This document shows, in pieces, positions 24,597 to 35,271 of a stretch of DNA of 64,000 nt. Position numbers and translations under genes: made by a program. The notes beneath the pieces were generated by a model, which worked only from the letters and a program-made list of their open reading frames with translations, was not told the origin of the DNA and made no database searches. Source of the stretch: Lagopus muta (lineage: Eukaryota; Chordata; Aves; Galliformes; Phasianidae); the NCBI RefSeq assembly GCF_023343835.1, contig NC_064435.1:42246603-42310602 (forward strand), written 5' to 3'. How positions within the stretch are numbered: the stretch's first letter is position 1; each line of letters starts with the position of its first letter.

Positions 24597-25150
24597 CTGG
24601 ATGAATCACAGCACCTCAGACTGTGCTGTGGCTGGCAGTGCCCTCTGGGTTCATCAGGAACACCAGAGCAGGGGCCCAGGCCCACATCCAGGCAGCTGCT
24701 GAAGGTCTCTGAGGAGCAGAGCCCACACACAGCCTGTGGGCAGCCTGTGCCAGCGCTCCGTCACCTGCACAGCACAGAAGCGCTCCTGGTGCTCTGAGGG
24801 AACATCCTGTGTTCCAGGTTGTGCCCACTGCCTCTTATCCTGGCACTGGGCATCACAGAAAAGAGCCTAGCTCTGTCCTCTTTGCACCCTCCCTTCAGAT
24901 ACTGATCCATATTGCTGAGATCTTCCCTAAGCCTTTTCTTCCATAGGCTGAACAGCCCCACCTCTCAGCCTCTCCTCACAGGAGAGGGGCTCCAGGCCCT
25001 CTGTCAAATCTGTTGCCTTGTGTTGGACTCTCCCCACTATGTCGGGGTCTCCCTTGTGCTGGGGACAGAGGTGCAACTGGACGAAGTGTTCACCAGTGCA
25101 GAGTAGATGGCAAGGATCGCTGCTCTCTACTTGCCGACAGCACTCCTTAT
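24597..25150 (-). mobile_element. CR1 element, about 550 bases, minus orientation
   Basis: Reverse complement of CR1: ends near 24600 with a degenerate 3' repeat, then the segments for the CAGCTGCTGAAGGTCTCTGA region, TGCACAGCACAGAAGCGCTC, TGCCTCTTATCCTGGCACTG, and AGGCTGAACAGCCCCA. It extends to the ACCAGTGCAGAGTAGATGG segment. It lies about 200 bases upstream of the putative CCDC178 CpG island. Same subfamily type as the plus-strand copy at 55470. Confidence 0.88.
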
Positions 25151-25249
25151 TTCCCCAGCTTAATTTTATGCTCCAACTTTAAAATAGGGGGGAAGTGCAG
25201 AAAGCTGAGCTTTTACTTACTGCTGTTAGACAAGTAGCGTTAATGATCA

Positions 25250-25345
25250 GGACTGCTGAGGGGTCTGGAGCACAAGCGTTACTAGGAGCGGCTGAAGGAA
25301 CCGGGATTGTTCAGCCTGGAGGAGGCTCAGGGGAGACCTAATCCT
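25250..25345 (+). mobile_element. CR1 fragment abutting the CCDC178 CpG island
   Basis: GAGCGGCTGAAGGAACCGGG, GTTCAGCCTGGAGGAGGCTC and AGGGGAGACCTAAT match an internal CR1 segment in plus orientation. The match stops where the CpG-rich promoter sequence begins. Confidence 0.75.
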
Positions 25346-25520
25346 CTCAGAACGGAGGCCTACGCCGGCTCCCGCTGCCAGGGGAACGGCCAAACGGCCC
25401 CCGGCAGCTCCTCACCACCCACCGCCCGGCGGAGCCGTGAGTAGCGGGAGGCGGCGCTGCCCCGGCTGTGGGGGAGAGCAGGGGGAAAGTGTGGGGCCCT
25501 GGCTGCTTGTCTGCCTCGGG
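25345..25520 (+). promoter_or_regulatory. Small CpG island, likely CCDC178 promoter
   Basis: A short GC-rich, CpG-dense block (ACGCCGG, CGCCCGGCGGAGCC, GGAGGCGGCGC) stands alone in AT-rich DNA. It contains a good plus-strand donor at 25437 and lies 7.5 kb upstream of the first coding exon found for CCDC178. No other promoter-like block lies between the two genes. The transcription start probably falls near 25350-25400. Confidence 0.6.
25380..25436 (+). other. CCDC178: Putative non-coding exon 1 of CCDC178
   Basis: The exon end is set by the donor GGAGCC|GTGAGT (GT at 25437). The left edge is not known. No ATG lies in the stretch, so the first in-frame ATG of a transcript spliced to 32984 would be the one at 33005. 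The frame upstream of that ATG stays open through the splice (GCC|GCT), so a longer N-terminus from an unseen exon is not formally excluded. Assignment rests on promoter-like composition, donor and position. Confidence 0.45.
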
Positions 25521-26059
25521 AGGAGCGCTGTTTGTGGCTACAATGAATACACTGTGCTTTCCAATATGCGGCTTAAAAAGGGTTCTCAGCTTTCTGTTTC
25601 AAATACTGTCGTTACATGAGTCATTTCTGAAGAGGAGTCGGAGATTAAAGTTTAGGGGTTTTGCCCTTTGGAGTTTATGGCGATTATTCTCTGGTAGTTT
25701 TGTCCTCTCTTTTTAGAAAACAGCATGTGTAAGGTAGAAAACATGGAAGGAGTTGGTGTGAAAGTTGTAACAGTGCTTGGTTACTTTCCGAAAGCTCAGG
25801 GGTTACTCTGAAGATAGTTTGAAAGCAGTGTGGAAAGGAGGAGCAGCCATTATTGCAGTGTTGCTAACTGGTCTCTCATTCCCATCTGTCTTGTTATTTC
25901 TTTGGGAAAATAATTAACGAGGAATAGGGGAATTCGTGGCAGGTTTAGCGAACATGCCTTAGCTCATAGTGCTGTGAAGTTCTGGTCACGTTCCAGTTGT
26001 GGGAACCTGGGTGAATACTGAGGAAATATGTATCAAACATCTTGAAGTGTCAGCTGTCG

Positions 26060-26400
26060 CAGAATCATAGAATTGCTCAGGTTGGAAATAGACCTTAAAG
26101 ATCATCAAGTCCAACCACAACCTAACCATACTACCCTAACAACCCTCTGCAAAATCGTGTCCCTGAGCACCACATCCAAATGGTTTTTAAGCATGTTCAG
26201 GGATGGTGACTCAACCACCTCCCTGGGCAGCCTATTCCAGTGCATAATAACCCTTTCTGTAAAGACGTTTGTCCTGATATCCAACCTAAACTTCCCCTGG
26301 CGCAACTTGAGGCCATTTCTCCTCATCCTGTCAGTTTCACATTTCACCAGAATTTCCCTATCAACAGTCCTTTCTTGCAAGTTCTTCCCCATTGGTCATA
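26060..26400 (-). mobile_element. CR1 3' fragment
   Basis: Starts with the classic reverse-complement CR1 3' end (AGAATCATAGAATTG, GGTTGGAAATAGACCTTAAA, ATCATCAAGTCCAACC). It continues through GCATGTTCAGGGATGGTGAC and CTCCCTGGGCAGCCTATTCC to the TTGAGGCCATTTCTCCTCAT segment. Lies in putative intron 1 of CCDC178. Confidence 0.95.
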
Positions 26401-29400
26401 CTGAGATGTTGTTTGGACGTTGAAAGGCTGGTCGTGATCCCAACTGAAAATCCAGTATGTGATCATGTTGGTTAGGGAACTAGGCTATTCTTTCAGATTG
26501 CCCTGCTTGTGAAATGTGCTATGCTTGCTAACACAATGAAATACTTTTCGAATATGCTTTTGGGAACTTAGGGATCTGCTGTGGTTGTGGAGGTGTTTGG
26601 TCTGCAGCCTTTTAAGGTTGCTCCTCATGGAATTGCAGCCTCTTTCTTTAGTGAGACAGTGCCAGTGTTAAATACAGAAATCAATTTTGGATTGCACATA
26701 AAACAGAGAACTTTCTTATTCCTCTTTTAGTACTTGCTGCAGTTTTGGATGAAATTATCTTCTGGAGAATTGTGATCCACACAAAAGTTAATACTGCAGT
26801 ATTTGGCCCCAAATATGTTGTATCATCTGTTAAAATTCCTTACAAGTTTAGTGAAATTGATTTAAATGACAGTGAAATTATTTTTCCTGGTATTTTCAAG
26901 ATGCATACTGAACGATTATGCTTGGTGTTAAAAGAGAGTTTGGAGTAGAAATAGATATTAAATGATTAAGAATGATCATTACTTGTAAAGCGATAAAAAT
27001 CTCATAAGGTAAAGAAGTCTGGTTATCCATTCCAGCTTTCTGTGGATTTCCTGAATTGGCATTGCAGTCTGGTTTCCTGTATCTTTTCATCTTCACCTTT
27101 CACCTTCACAGCAAGGCAAGAAACAATGACAACCTAAGAAAATTGAAATTGCTGAGACCTTCCTGTTTGAGTTCAAGGGACTTGATACACAACACTTGTG
27201 CCACTAACTGTAGTGAGGTAGTGTATTACAGTAAAGCTCCTAGTCCTAGGCTAGCTTCACCCATGTAGAAGGAAGGACCTTCTATTGGCATAGTTCATCT
27301 CACGTTAAGGAAAGGCAACAAGCATTATGCCACTCTGTGCATGTGGATAGGAAATGATATTTTCTGCCTAGCAAAAAAAAAAAAAAGGAAAGGGAAAAAA
27401 GGGTATTTATATGAACTTTGGTCTGTGCACACTCTGTGAACTGTTACATATTTGAGAACATAACTGTGGTAAAGGAATTTAAAGACAGAATGAATAACTA
27501 GCAAAAAAAACCCAAAAAAAACCAACAACAAAAAAAAAAACCAAAAAGCCTCTTCCACGTTCTTTTTGCTCAAATATGTAATAAAATCTTATTATGCTTT
27601 TTTTTTTTTAATATTTAATTCATTTTACTCTGTATTTTTAGCTTTGTCTGAAAATTTAAGTTTAATTACTGAATCGTAGAGCACAAGCAATGAGTAAAGT
27701 TAACGGTCACATTTTATGGGTAAAAAGATTTACGATTCAGGATGTGTCACTCTGGAAGGTAGATAATAAGGAAGCATGAGCTTGCGAAAACAGCAGTTCC
27801 ATTCAGCTTCGGGGTACTGTTGATTCTTTAGGTATCAGTCTTCTCTTTTTTTTGTCATGTAAAACTTTGACTGGGATCTGTCATCTTCTAAGGGTGTCTT
27901 GCAGAACCAGAACAGAAATGTGCTCTTAATGTAGCTCTATTGAAATGTTAGCCTTTCCTTTTGAATGTTTATAAAACAGCCGCCTGAAAATGTATAATTA
28001 AAAATAATGTTCTATTTTATTTTTAACAAGATTTTCTATTAATTTTATTTTTTAAACAAGGCAGCATCAAGAATTAATTAGCTGCTCAGATCTGAGCAGT
28101 GCCATGAAACACATCTTGCTCCATCTGAACAAAGGAATGTTTTTATGGTTACTCAGCACTTGGTCTGGAGCTTGGCAAGATCTCTTTATGCTAGAAAATG
28201 CACAGATGCAATTTCATGTCTTTTAGCAGTGTGTTATGTTCGTTTTTCTTAAATTTTAAGTAGACTGTGTGAGCCTGCCAAATTTTCAACACATTTTTTC
28301 CTAATCTTTCCGACTAAACTACTTATATAATATACATAGTAGCTAAAATTACCACTTAGCTGCAAGTTCCTCCTAAACATAAAAGAATAAAGTACGTACA
28401 ATTTGATGGAAAATCAAATCAAGATGGATGCATCATTTTAAATGCTTATTTCTTCTTCTTTTTCTTTAATTTTAAAGATTTATTTTTTAAAACAGTATGG
28501 CATTGTCCTGCTAGGAACACACCGTATGTTACTGATGGCACTGGGGAACAATGGAGGCGATCTGAGAAGCTGCACTGCAGGGGCTTGCCACATGCCCCCA
28601 CTGGGACACAGTGCCTTGCTGAGAAGAGGTGCAAGAACTGTTCAGTGTTCAGGATCATTTGCAATTTGAGATGGACTGGAGAAGTCAGAGAATAGGGTGT
28701 AAATAAGTAAAAACAAGTATGAAGTACTATGTTCTGTGCGCATTATTTATATTTAGTAGAAGAAAATTCTAGGTAAGGTAGTAGAAGATCCATAGCTTAT
28801 AGTGTGAAACACAAAAACCAGTATCCTGTTGTTGTGACAGAACCAAGAGTTACTCCAGGATATGAAACCAAAAGCATTGTGTAATACTTCTTCTTAGCAC
28901 TGAGGCATCAGCTGGAAAGCCACATCCTCTTCAGGACACATGTGGAAGGACCTGGACCAGCTGAAAAACATGTGGAAGAAAGCAGCGGAAAAGCAATAAA
29001 AATATAAAGGTAGAGGGGTTAGAAGAATTTTATCTATTCAGCATATAACAGGGAAGAGAAAGCTTCTCAAATGTTAAATAAATTGTTTACAAGATGAAAG
29101 GAATAATTTTCTGTGTCCATAGAGATACGGCAAGATTACATTATACTTTAGCAAAGCTGACTAATGGTGAAAATAGTTGAGTTTGGTTTAACTTTGCAGA
29201 GATTCTTTATAAAAACTGTCAATATGAGATTTTAAAGCAGGTTCAACAACATTTGTTAGAAATGGTTTGGATTTAGTTGAAACTGCCCTGGATCTTTCAG
29301 TTAATTAAGGTATTATTTTGCAAATGAAATCTGTCTTCACATTCTACTATGCTCCAAAAAATAGAAGAAGTTTCTACTTAGTTTTACCCCCTTCTGTTTG

Positions 29401-30079
29401 TTGTGGAATTTTGTAAGTGCTTAATTAAATGCACAATTTCCTTTTTTCAATTTACAGATCCTCTGTCATTTTGTCCTTATGTTGTCCCATTCCAGTTTTA
29501 GTTCTGTGTCTCATCTATCCTCTTTTTCTTTTCCCTTTAGATTTGTCATTTATTCTTCGTTATGTTCTGAACTTTTCAATAATTACCTTTCCATACTTCA
29601 TAATAAGTTTTTCAGCTTTGCCTTGCAAATGCCCTTCATACCTGTGAATTCCCTCTCACCCACTATACTTCAGCATTGCCAGCATGCTCATGCTTGTCTC
29701 TTTTTGGTCTCTTTTTGTCTTTTTTTTTTTTGTCTTTGTCTTTTTTTTTTTTTTTTTTTGGTCTTTTTTTATCTTGGCATGTGAAGAATGTTGTCTCTTT
29801 GCCCTCTACCTAAGGTTGTGAAGTTTAAGATCTTTCTAAAAAAAAAAAAGGATTTTCCATCTTTGATGGAAAGATTATAAAAGAAATGACTACAATCACT
29901 TTAGGTAGCTTCCACTTAAGGAGCTGGTTTTGGTTTATCTAAGGAAACAAGTATGCTGTTGCTGTAAATTGTGTGTCAGTGCTTGTCCTCCAGAAGCTTT
30001 TCAAACGTAATGTCAGATTATTACATATACCTGAAAGGAGGTTGTAGAGAGAAGATTGGCCTTTTCTTTCTACATAATT

Positions 30080-30335
30080 AGTGATAGAATGAGAAGAAAT
30101 GGCCTCAAATTGTGCTGATGAGATTCAGGTTGTATATTAGGAAAAATTCTCAGAAAGAGTGGAATTGGAACAGGCTGCCCAGGGAATGGAGGACTCACCA
30201 TCCCTGGAGGTGTTTAAAAATATGTGAATGTGGCACTGAGGGCCTTGGTTATTGGGCATGGTGGGGATGGGCTGGTGGGGACTAGGAGATCTTAGAGGTC
30301 TTTTTTGACCTTAATGTTTCTGTGAGTCTATGAAA
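30080..30335 (+). mobile_element. CR1 3' fragment
   Basis: GAAGAAATGGCCTCAAATTG, GGAACAGGCTGCCCAGGGAA, CATCCCTGGAGGTGTTTAAA and AGATCTTAGAGGTCTTTTTT are successive CR1 3' segments in plus orientation, ending near TGTGAGTCTATGAAA. Confidence 0.92.
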
Positions 30336-31048
30336 TTTCAACCAGATTTGATAGGTTAAAGTCTCAAGGATGTTGAGTTCCTCCAAGTTTCATGAAAACT
30401 GGCAGCTGAGTAGGGGGAGGAAAGACTCAAATTATTTCCTCCCCTATAAGAAAGAAGCTATAAATTAACTCTTATTCTGCAGGGTAGCGGTCAGCTGGCT
30501 AATCTGCTGTCTTTCTGGTTAGCCAGACAACATTTGTAGAGCTCCAAACCCGTTGTATCACATGCACATGGCCAGAGGGGATAGCTAAGGAAGCTGTGTT
30601 GGTCAGGTTCTTTGGAAGAACCAGGAAGAATTGGTTTTCTTTTGTGGGATCTTTGTAAAATCAGACTTTATTTATTCTAATGGTTATGGGAACTGCTGCC
30701 TTTTTTGGGCTGTAAAATGTTTTTAGCAGCTTTTCTCTGCTCTGCAGTAACAGAGAGCCCATCAAGTGTTAAAAAAATAACCATTTTTAAACACTTAAGT
30801 GGTCTTTCATTCATATGTTATTCCAGACTAATCCTCTTTTTATCTTCTCTTTTTTATGAAAGCCTCTTATCCTTCAAAATTTGGCTGGATCACTTCCACA
30901 AATTCATTAAGGATTTGACCCATTAATCTCTGTATATGTGCAGAGTAGATACCAGAAGGTCTGGGGAAGCCAGGTAAGCCAACATTGACATTGTTGATAC
31001 TTTAGGTTTCCAAGCTTTAGATTTCCAAGAATTAAAGTTGAGATTAAG

Positions 31049-31099
<51 letters not shown>
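31049..31099. repeat. (TA)n microsatellite
   Basis: About 24 TA units, with one G interruption at the left end. Confidence 0.95.
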
Positions 31100-31104
<5 letters not shown>

Positions 31105-32081
31105 TTTCTGTTTTGCATTACTAAACTCTTTCTGAAATTCTGATGTTTGTATTTCTGAATATTGAAATGAAAGGTATTGATGGTAATGAACAATGTAAGG
31201 TGATTCTGAAACAGCTAATTCAGAGCTAAGATACTGAGCAGGCAAAGCTTGAAAAGGAAAATAATGGAATAGGTCTAGTTTTGAAGTAAAAGCATGCAAG
31301 TCCAATGGTCCTACCTTTCACACAACCACAGGGTTGTTGTTGGCTTGTTGATATTGTTGGTATTTTTGTATTGTTTGGCTTTGTTGGTTGGTTGGTTGTT
31401 GATGTTTTTCTTTTAAGATGCTTCTGATTCATTCTGACAGCTAATAAAGAAGCAGAGAGGAGTTTGTAGCTAAATCAGAGATTGGTTGAATTGACTTGAT
31501 TTCTCCCTGCTGGATGTATGTTATAATGCTGTTGAGAAAATGATGCTGTTGTAAGACTGACTGCCAGCATGTCTAGAATAGTCCTTCCTTTGCTACTATT
31601 TTGTGGAAGTAAAGATACAGGTATTCTTGTTCAATGTGAACCTCATTGCAATTGGAAAGGAAATAAGTTTGTCACAGGCTATTTTTTTTTTCCTGAAATT
31701 TCTTTAGAATTGAATTTCTTGAAATTCAATTTCTGAATGTTTTATTATTAATGTATTTTTTATTATAAAATAGTATTTTGATTTTAATGTTAGTAGAAAT
31801 GACTTGATTATCGCTAAGTAAAAGATAAGCAGTAATTTACTGCATGGTTTAATAGAATGTGAAATAATATATTCTAAGTGTAAAAGAAAGGAGAATGAAT
31901 TAAACAAGAATATTTTGCATTATGTCTGTTAATACTTGATCTCATTTTTTGTTTCTTCATTACCCTATTTTTTAAAAATGGAGTTCAGAAGTGTCAACAT
32001 TTCTAATGCTCAGAATGGGAGATGTGATTTGTATGAACATATGCAGCAATTATGCCAAAACTAAATTTCTTCCCTTCTGTG

Positions 32082-32095
32082 GTTACTATGGTAAC
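32082..32095. promoter_or_regulatory. RFX X-box palindrome (GTTACTATGGTAAC)
   Basis: GTTAC-TATG-GTAAC has the two inverted half sites of the X-box with a 4-base centre, followed directly by CCAAT (32095-32099). RFX factors use such sites to drive ciliary and testis genes. It lies about 900 bases upstream of the first coding exon of CCDC178. The motif is seen directly; use by RFX is inferred. Confidence 0.5.
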
Positions 32096-32419
32096 CAATA
32101 TTTACTGTATTTCATTTAGACATATACAACAGAATGGAAAATGCTAGGTTTAAGCTTTAGTAATCTTTGCAAAAAAATATTGTGCTATTGTACATGATAT
32201 TTTAATTATGGGTAAAGGGATGGATCAAATAACTAACATGCTTAGTAGCATGAGCTTTGGTAGGAATCATCTTTAAAACATATTGGAATGATTCTTCTGG
32301 TAATGGAATTTCAGATGCTCATTTCTAATAATTGAATTGAATTAGTTTTTTGCTTGAGCAGAGATTGTTCCTACCACTGTCAGATCTCTTTGACCTCGCA
32401 AGAATAAAAAAGAGGTTAA

Positions 32420-32962
32420 TATGAGGGATGCTCCAAAAGCAATGCCTTCTATTTTATGATGTTGGCACACAATGTCAGAGGTGGATGTTGAAGGTATGGC
32501 AGTAGAGGTTGAACCTTCCCACCAATTCTCCATTGTTTTTTGTCACTGTATGACATATGGCAACAGAGGAACAATCTAACAAAATGGCAGCTGACCTGGA
32601 AGTGTGTGGGAAGCAAAGGTGTGTCATTAAATTCCTCCATGCAGAAAAAATGGCAGCCATTCATCAATGCTTGCTGAACGTTTATGGAGACCAGCCAGTG
32701 GATCTGAGCACAGTGAGGCAGTGGGTGGTGTCCTTCAGCAGTGGTGACATTGATAGTTGGTCATCTCCACTTGTGTAGATGTTTATGAGCGTGGCATTCA
32801 GGCTCTTGTTCACCTCTGGTGAATATGCAGAGCTAATGATGATGACTGTATTGAAAAACAGTGTTTTCTAGCTGAGAATTAGCTCTGTCAAATAGTGTTA
32901 TTGTGCTCTTTGTATCTGTAGGATATAAATAGAAGGAATTATTTTCAGAGTAACCTACATAT
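32420..32962 (+). mobile_element. Mariner-type DNA transposon (Galluhop-like), internally deleted
   Basis: The element is bounded by TA dinucleotides and by imperfect inverted ends: left TGAGGGATGCTCCAAAAGCA with CTTCTATTTTAT, and right ATAAATAGAAGG with TTTTCAGAGTAACCTACA. It is about 540 bases, less than half of a full mariner of about 1.3 kb. It keeps the transposase N-terminus and the region before the 3' end (TTGAAAAACAGTGTTTTCTA, TTATTGTGCTCTTTGTATCT) but has lost the middle, including the catalytic domain. I recognise the pattern from the chicken Galluhop family; the name is by memory, not by search. It ends 22 bases before the first CCDC178 coding exon. Confidence 0.85.
32557..32778 (+). 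pseudogene. Truncated mariner transposase, N-terminal domain
   Basis: A 73-codon frame starts MATEEQSNKMAADLEV and contains RCVIKFLHAEKMAAIH and VDLSTVRQWVVSFSSGDID. These are the paired helix-turn-helix DNA-binding motifs of mariner transposases. The frame then ends at a TAG created near the internal deletion, so the DD34D catalytic domain is absent. It cannot catalyse transposition. Confidence 0.85.
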
Positions 32963-32983
32963 AATGTTTTTTCTAATCATTAG

Positions 32984-33062
32984 GCTGCAAAATACTGCAC
33001 AACAATGCTTGAAACGCAGTTGTTTTCCTACTCTTCTAAGGACACTGATGAACCACCTCAAG
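32984..33062 (+). CDS. CCDC178: CCDC178 exon with the start codon (CDS 33005-33062)
   Basis: The acceptor TTTTTTCTAATCATTAG|GCTGC opens the exon; ATG at 33005 starts MLETQLFSYSSKDTDEPPQ. The donor CAAG|GTATGT leaves one base (phase 1). That base joins AT of the next exon to give Asp, which fits the next reading frame. ATG context is moderate (ACAACAATGC, A at -3). The eight codons before the ATG in the exon are open, so a start in an unseen upstream exon is possible. The exon follows a mariner remnant by 22 bases. Confidence 0.7.
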
Positions 33063-33777
33063 GTATGTCAATGTATCTTCTACTATATGGTTTTCAAATA
33101 GCTTAATGAAAGGCTTAAATTTAAGACATTATTATTTTCAATTTTTATTTTAATAGTGTGCAGTGCTAGTTCTCTTTTGTGGTTTTTATCTGTTATGCTA
33201 CTCAAAATTCTTCATAGCAATTATGCATTTGTATACTTTGAATGTCAGTCATTTACTTAGTGGTGTCACTCAATCATCTAATAACAGTTCAGTTTTTCTA
33301 TCTAGAGAAAACACTATTAGCTGTATTTCACATGGCATTTACACTTTTTTTAGATTTTAAGAAAAATCTAGTGAACGATTCCATTTTCTCACTGAGTTCT
33401 ATATATAACTTGCTTTTACAAATGTCTTAGAAGGCTTGTGACATTGTTTGCTTTTGCCAATAAAAATCAAGGAAGTAAGAGATTAATCTTATTTTCTTAA
33501 TGCCGTTCAGGTGTTTCTGATTTTTTTTTTTTTAATGGAAGTATTCTTAGGTATATTGAGGCAAGAACATTAAATAATTTTTACAACAAAATTAATATTC
33601 ATTTGGTAAACTGATAAAAAGTAGCAGCAGAAACAGCTAAGTGAAATTGAAGTAATATTAGTCTGGAAATGTGAACTTCTGTAAGCACAGAAAGATCCAA
33701 AGTCTGTATACACTTAGTCCAGATGGTGCAGCATAGGCATCCTGAGAAGGTTGCTCTCTGGAAAGAGGCTGAGGAAG

Positions 33778-33995
33778 ATCACAGAATCACAGAATGGCCA
33801 AGGATCATGAATCTCCAACCCCCCTGCCACATGCAGGGCCGCCAACCTCCTCATGTAATACCAGACCAGGCTGCCCAGGGCCCCATCCAATCTGGCCTTG
33901 AGCACCTCCAGGGACGGGGCATCCACAGCCTCTCTGTGGATGTTCCAGCATCTCACCACTCTCATAGTAAAGAACTCCCCTCTGACAGATCCTGT
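33778..33995 (-). mobile_element. CR1 3' fragment
   Basis: GATCACAGAATCACAGAATG, ACCAGACCAGGCTGCCCAGG, CTTGAGCACCTCCAGGGACG and TAGTAAAGAACTCCCCTCTG are reverse-complement CR1 segments. Closely related to the plus-strand copy at 49922. Confidence 0.95.
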
Positions 33996-34153
33996 GAGCT
34001 CATTTTAGTGGGTTCTATTTTTCCAGCAAAATTTTGCAAACTGTCTTTTCCTTTCCAATAAAGCTGTTTACCATGAAGTAAGTGTATGTAACGCCTAGCC
34101 TTCTGATCTTCTAGTCTAACTATTTTAATTAAGACACTGAGAGATTATTCTTA

Positions 34154-34177
34154 AAATAAATAAATAAATAAATAAAC
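34154..34177. repeat. (TAAA)n microsatellite
   Basis: Five to six AAAT/TAAA units in CCDC178 intron 2. Confidence 0.9.
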
Positions 34178-35149
34178 AACAGAGCCACCTACAAACTGTA
34201 TGAAGGTTGACTGCTAATATATCTATTTTACTGAGTAATCTCTATAAATATTATTGTTATTTTTTGTAAATATCCAACACACATTAAAGCACTGTGTTGC
34301 CCTGAACATAATTAGGTTAATGTTCCATGTTTGTAGGACAACTGATCACACTTTTTAATTGCTCCTCTGCTAGATTTCATTGTCTCGTGGTGATTCGTGA
34401 TGACTTTCATTAGTGATCCCTGCTGTCAGACTCCCCTTCTCTGTATCAGTTAAATAGATAACATTCAGTAATGTGACAGAGTGTAATTTATCTATGTCAT
34501 TATAAGGCAAGCACACTTGAAAGAAAATGTAGCCGTGAAACCTGAATGTTCTTATGGAACAGTTATGTGCCATGTAGCTTGAATGTCCCAACTCCAGAAC
34601 TGGCCTTCTGGAACTTCATTCCTTCATATGATTGAAGCCAATGCTGATTGGCACTAAGTATCATATGCACAGGAGTTGGCTAAGCTTGCGTCTTCGAGCT
34701 GTAAGACCTCTTCTGTTTGGCTCTAGGCTTCTCTTCAGTAGCTACCAGCCTTGCTTTTTGGGGTTTTGATATTATTCTTACTCTTTGGACAAAATCTTCA
34801 CTGAGGACTAGCCTAAAGTCATCAAACTCAATTAATTTGGGATTAATTTTATAAAATTAATTATAGAAAACTGATATTCTGACCTTACCCCTTTTATCAC
34901 GTTTTGTCTCTCTGATGTTATTCCATCATATTTTTTCATGCATTCATTTGTCCCTCTCTTCTCATATTGAAAAGGAATGACCTTTTCTGTGTAATGTGTG
35001 CATGGCAATAGATGCAGCGGTTGCGTTCTCTTAGCCAAGACTAAGATTTGTCAGGTTTCAAATTAAGGGACAAATTCAAGTATCAGACTATCTGGTATCA
35101 GTCTTCAGGTAAAGCTTGGCAACATTCTGTATTCTCATTGTTTCTGCAG

Positions 35150-35271
35150 ATGAGTGGACCACCCCAAGGCAACGGAGCTGTGCTTTTGTAAACACTCCAT
35201 TACCATGTATTAATAAAACTATTCATCACATTCAAGAGTTGGAAGTAAAGATGGGGAAATACTTTCAACAG
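35150..35271 (+). CDS. CCDC178: CCDC178 coding exon 2
   Basis: Acceptor TTGTTTCTGCAG|ATGAG and donor CAACAG|GTACAG. In phase 1 the exon reads D-EWTTPRQRSCAFVNTPLPC and then INKTIHHIQELEVKMGKYFQQ, ending in phase 0. The RSCAFVNTPLPC segment followed by a HIQELE helix is the most characteristic piece of the N-terminal part of this protein. The helix marks the start of the coiled-coil region. Size 122 bases. Confidence 0.88.

Larger units (their letters stand above)
25521..32419 (+). other. Putative CCDC178 intron 1
   Basis: About 7.5 kb from the donor at 25437 to the acceptor before 32984. Apart from the CR1 copies, TA repeat and X-box listed separately it contains A/T-rich simple runs (27370-27386, 27505-27545, 29715-29765) and no supportable exon. 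A somewhat GC-richer patch at 28500-28640 matches nothing I recognise. Confidence 0.5.
33063..35149 (+). other. CCDC178 intron 2
   Basis: Contains the minus-strand CR1 at 33778 and a TAAA repeat at 34154-34177; otherwise AT-rich with nothing recognised. Confidence 0.6.

Noticed and set aside
26105..26392. 95-codon minus-strand frame with a retrotransposon-like sequence
   Set aside because: It is the translated 3' part of a CR1 element, not a host gene. The same applies to frames at 21221, 33714, 49744 and 55813.
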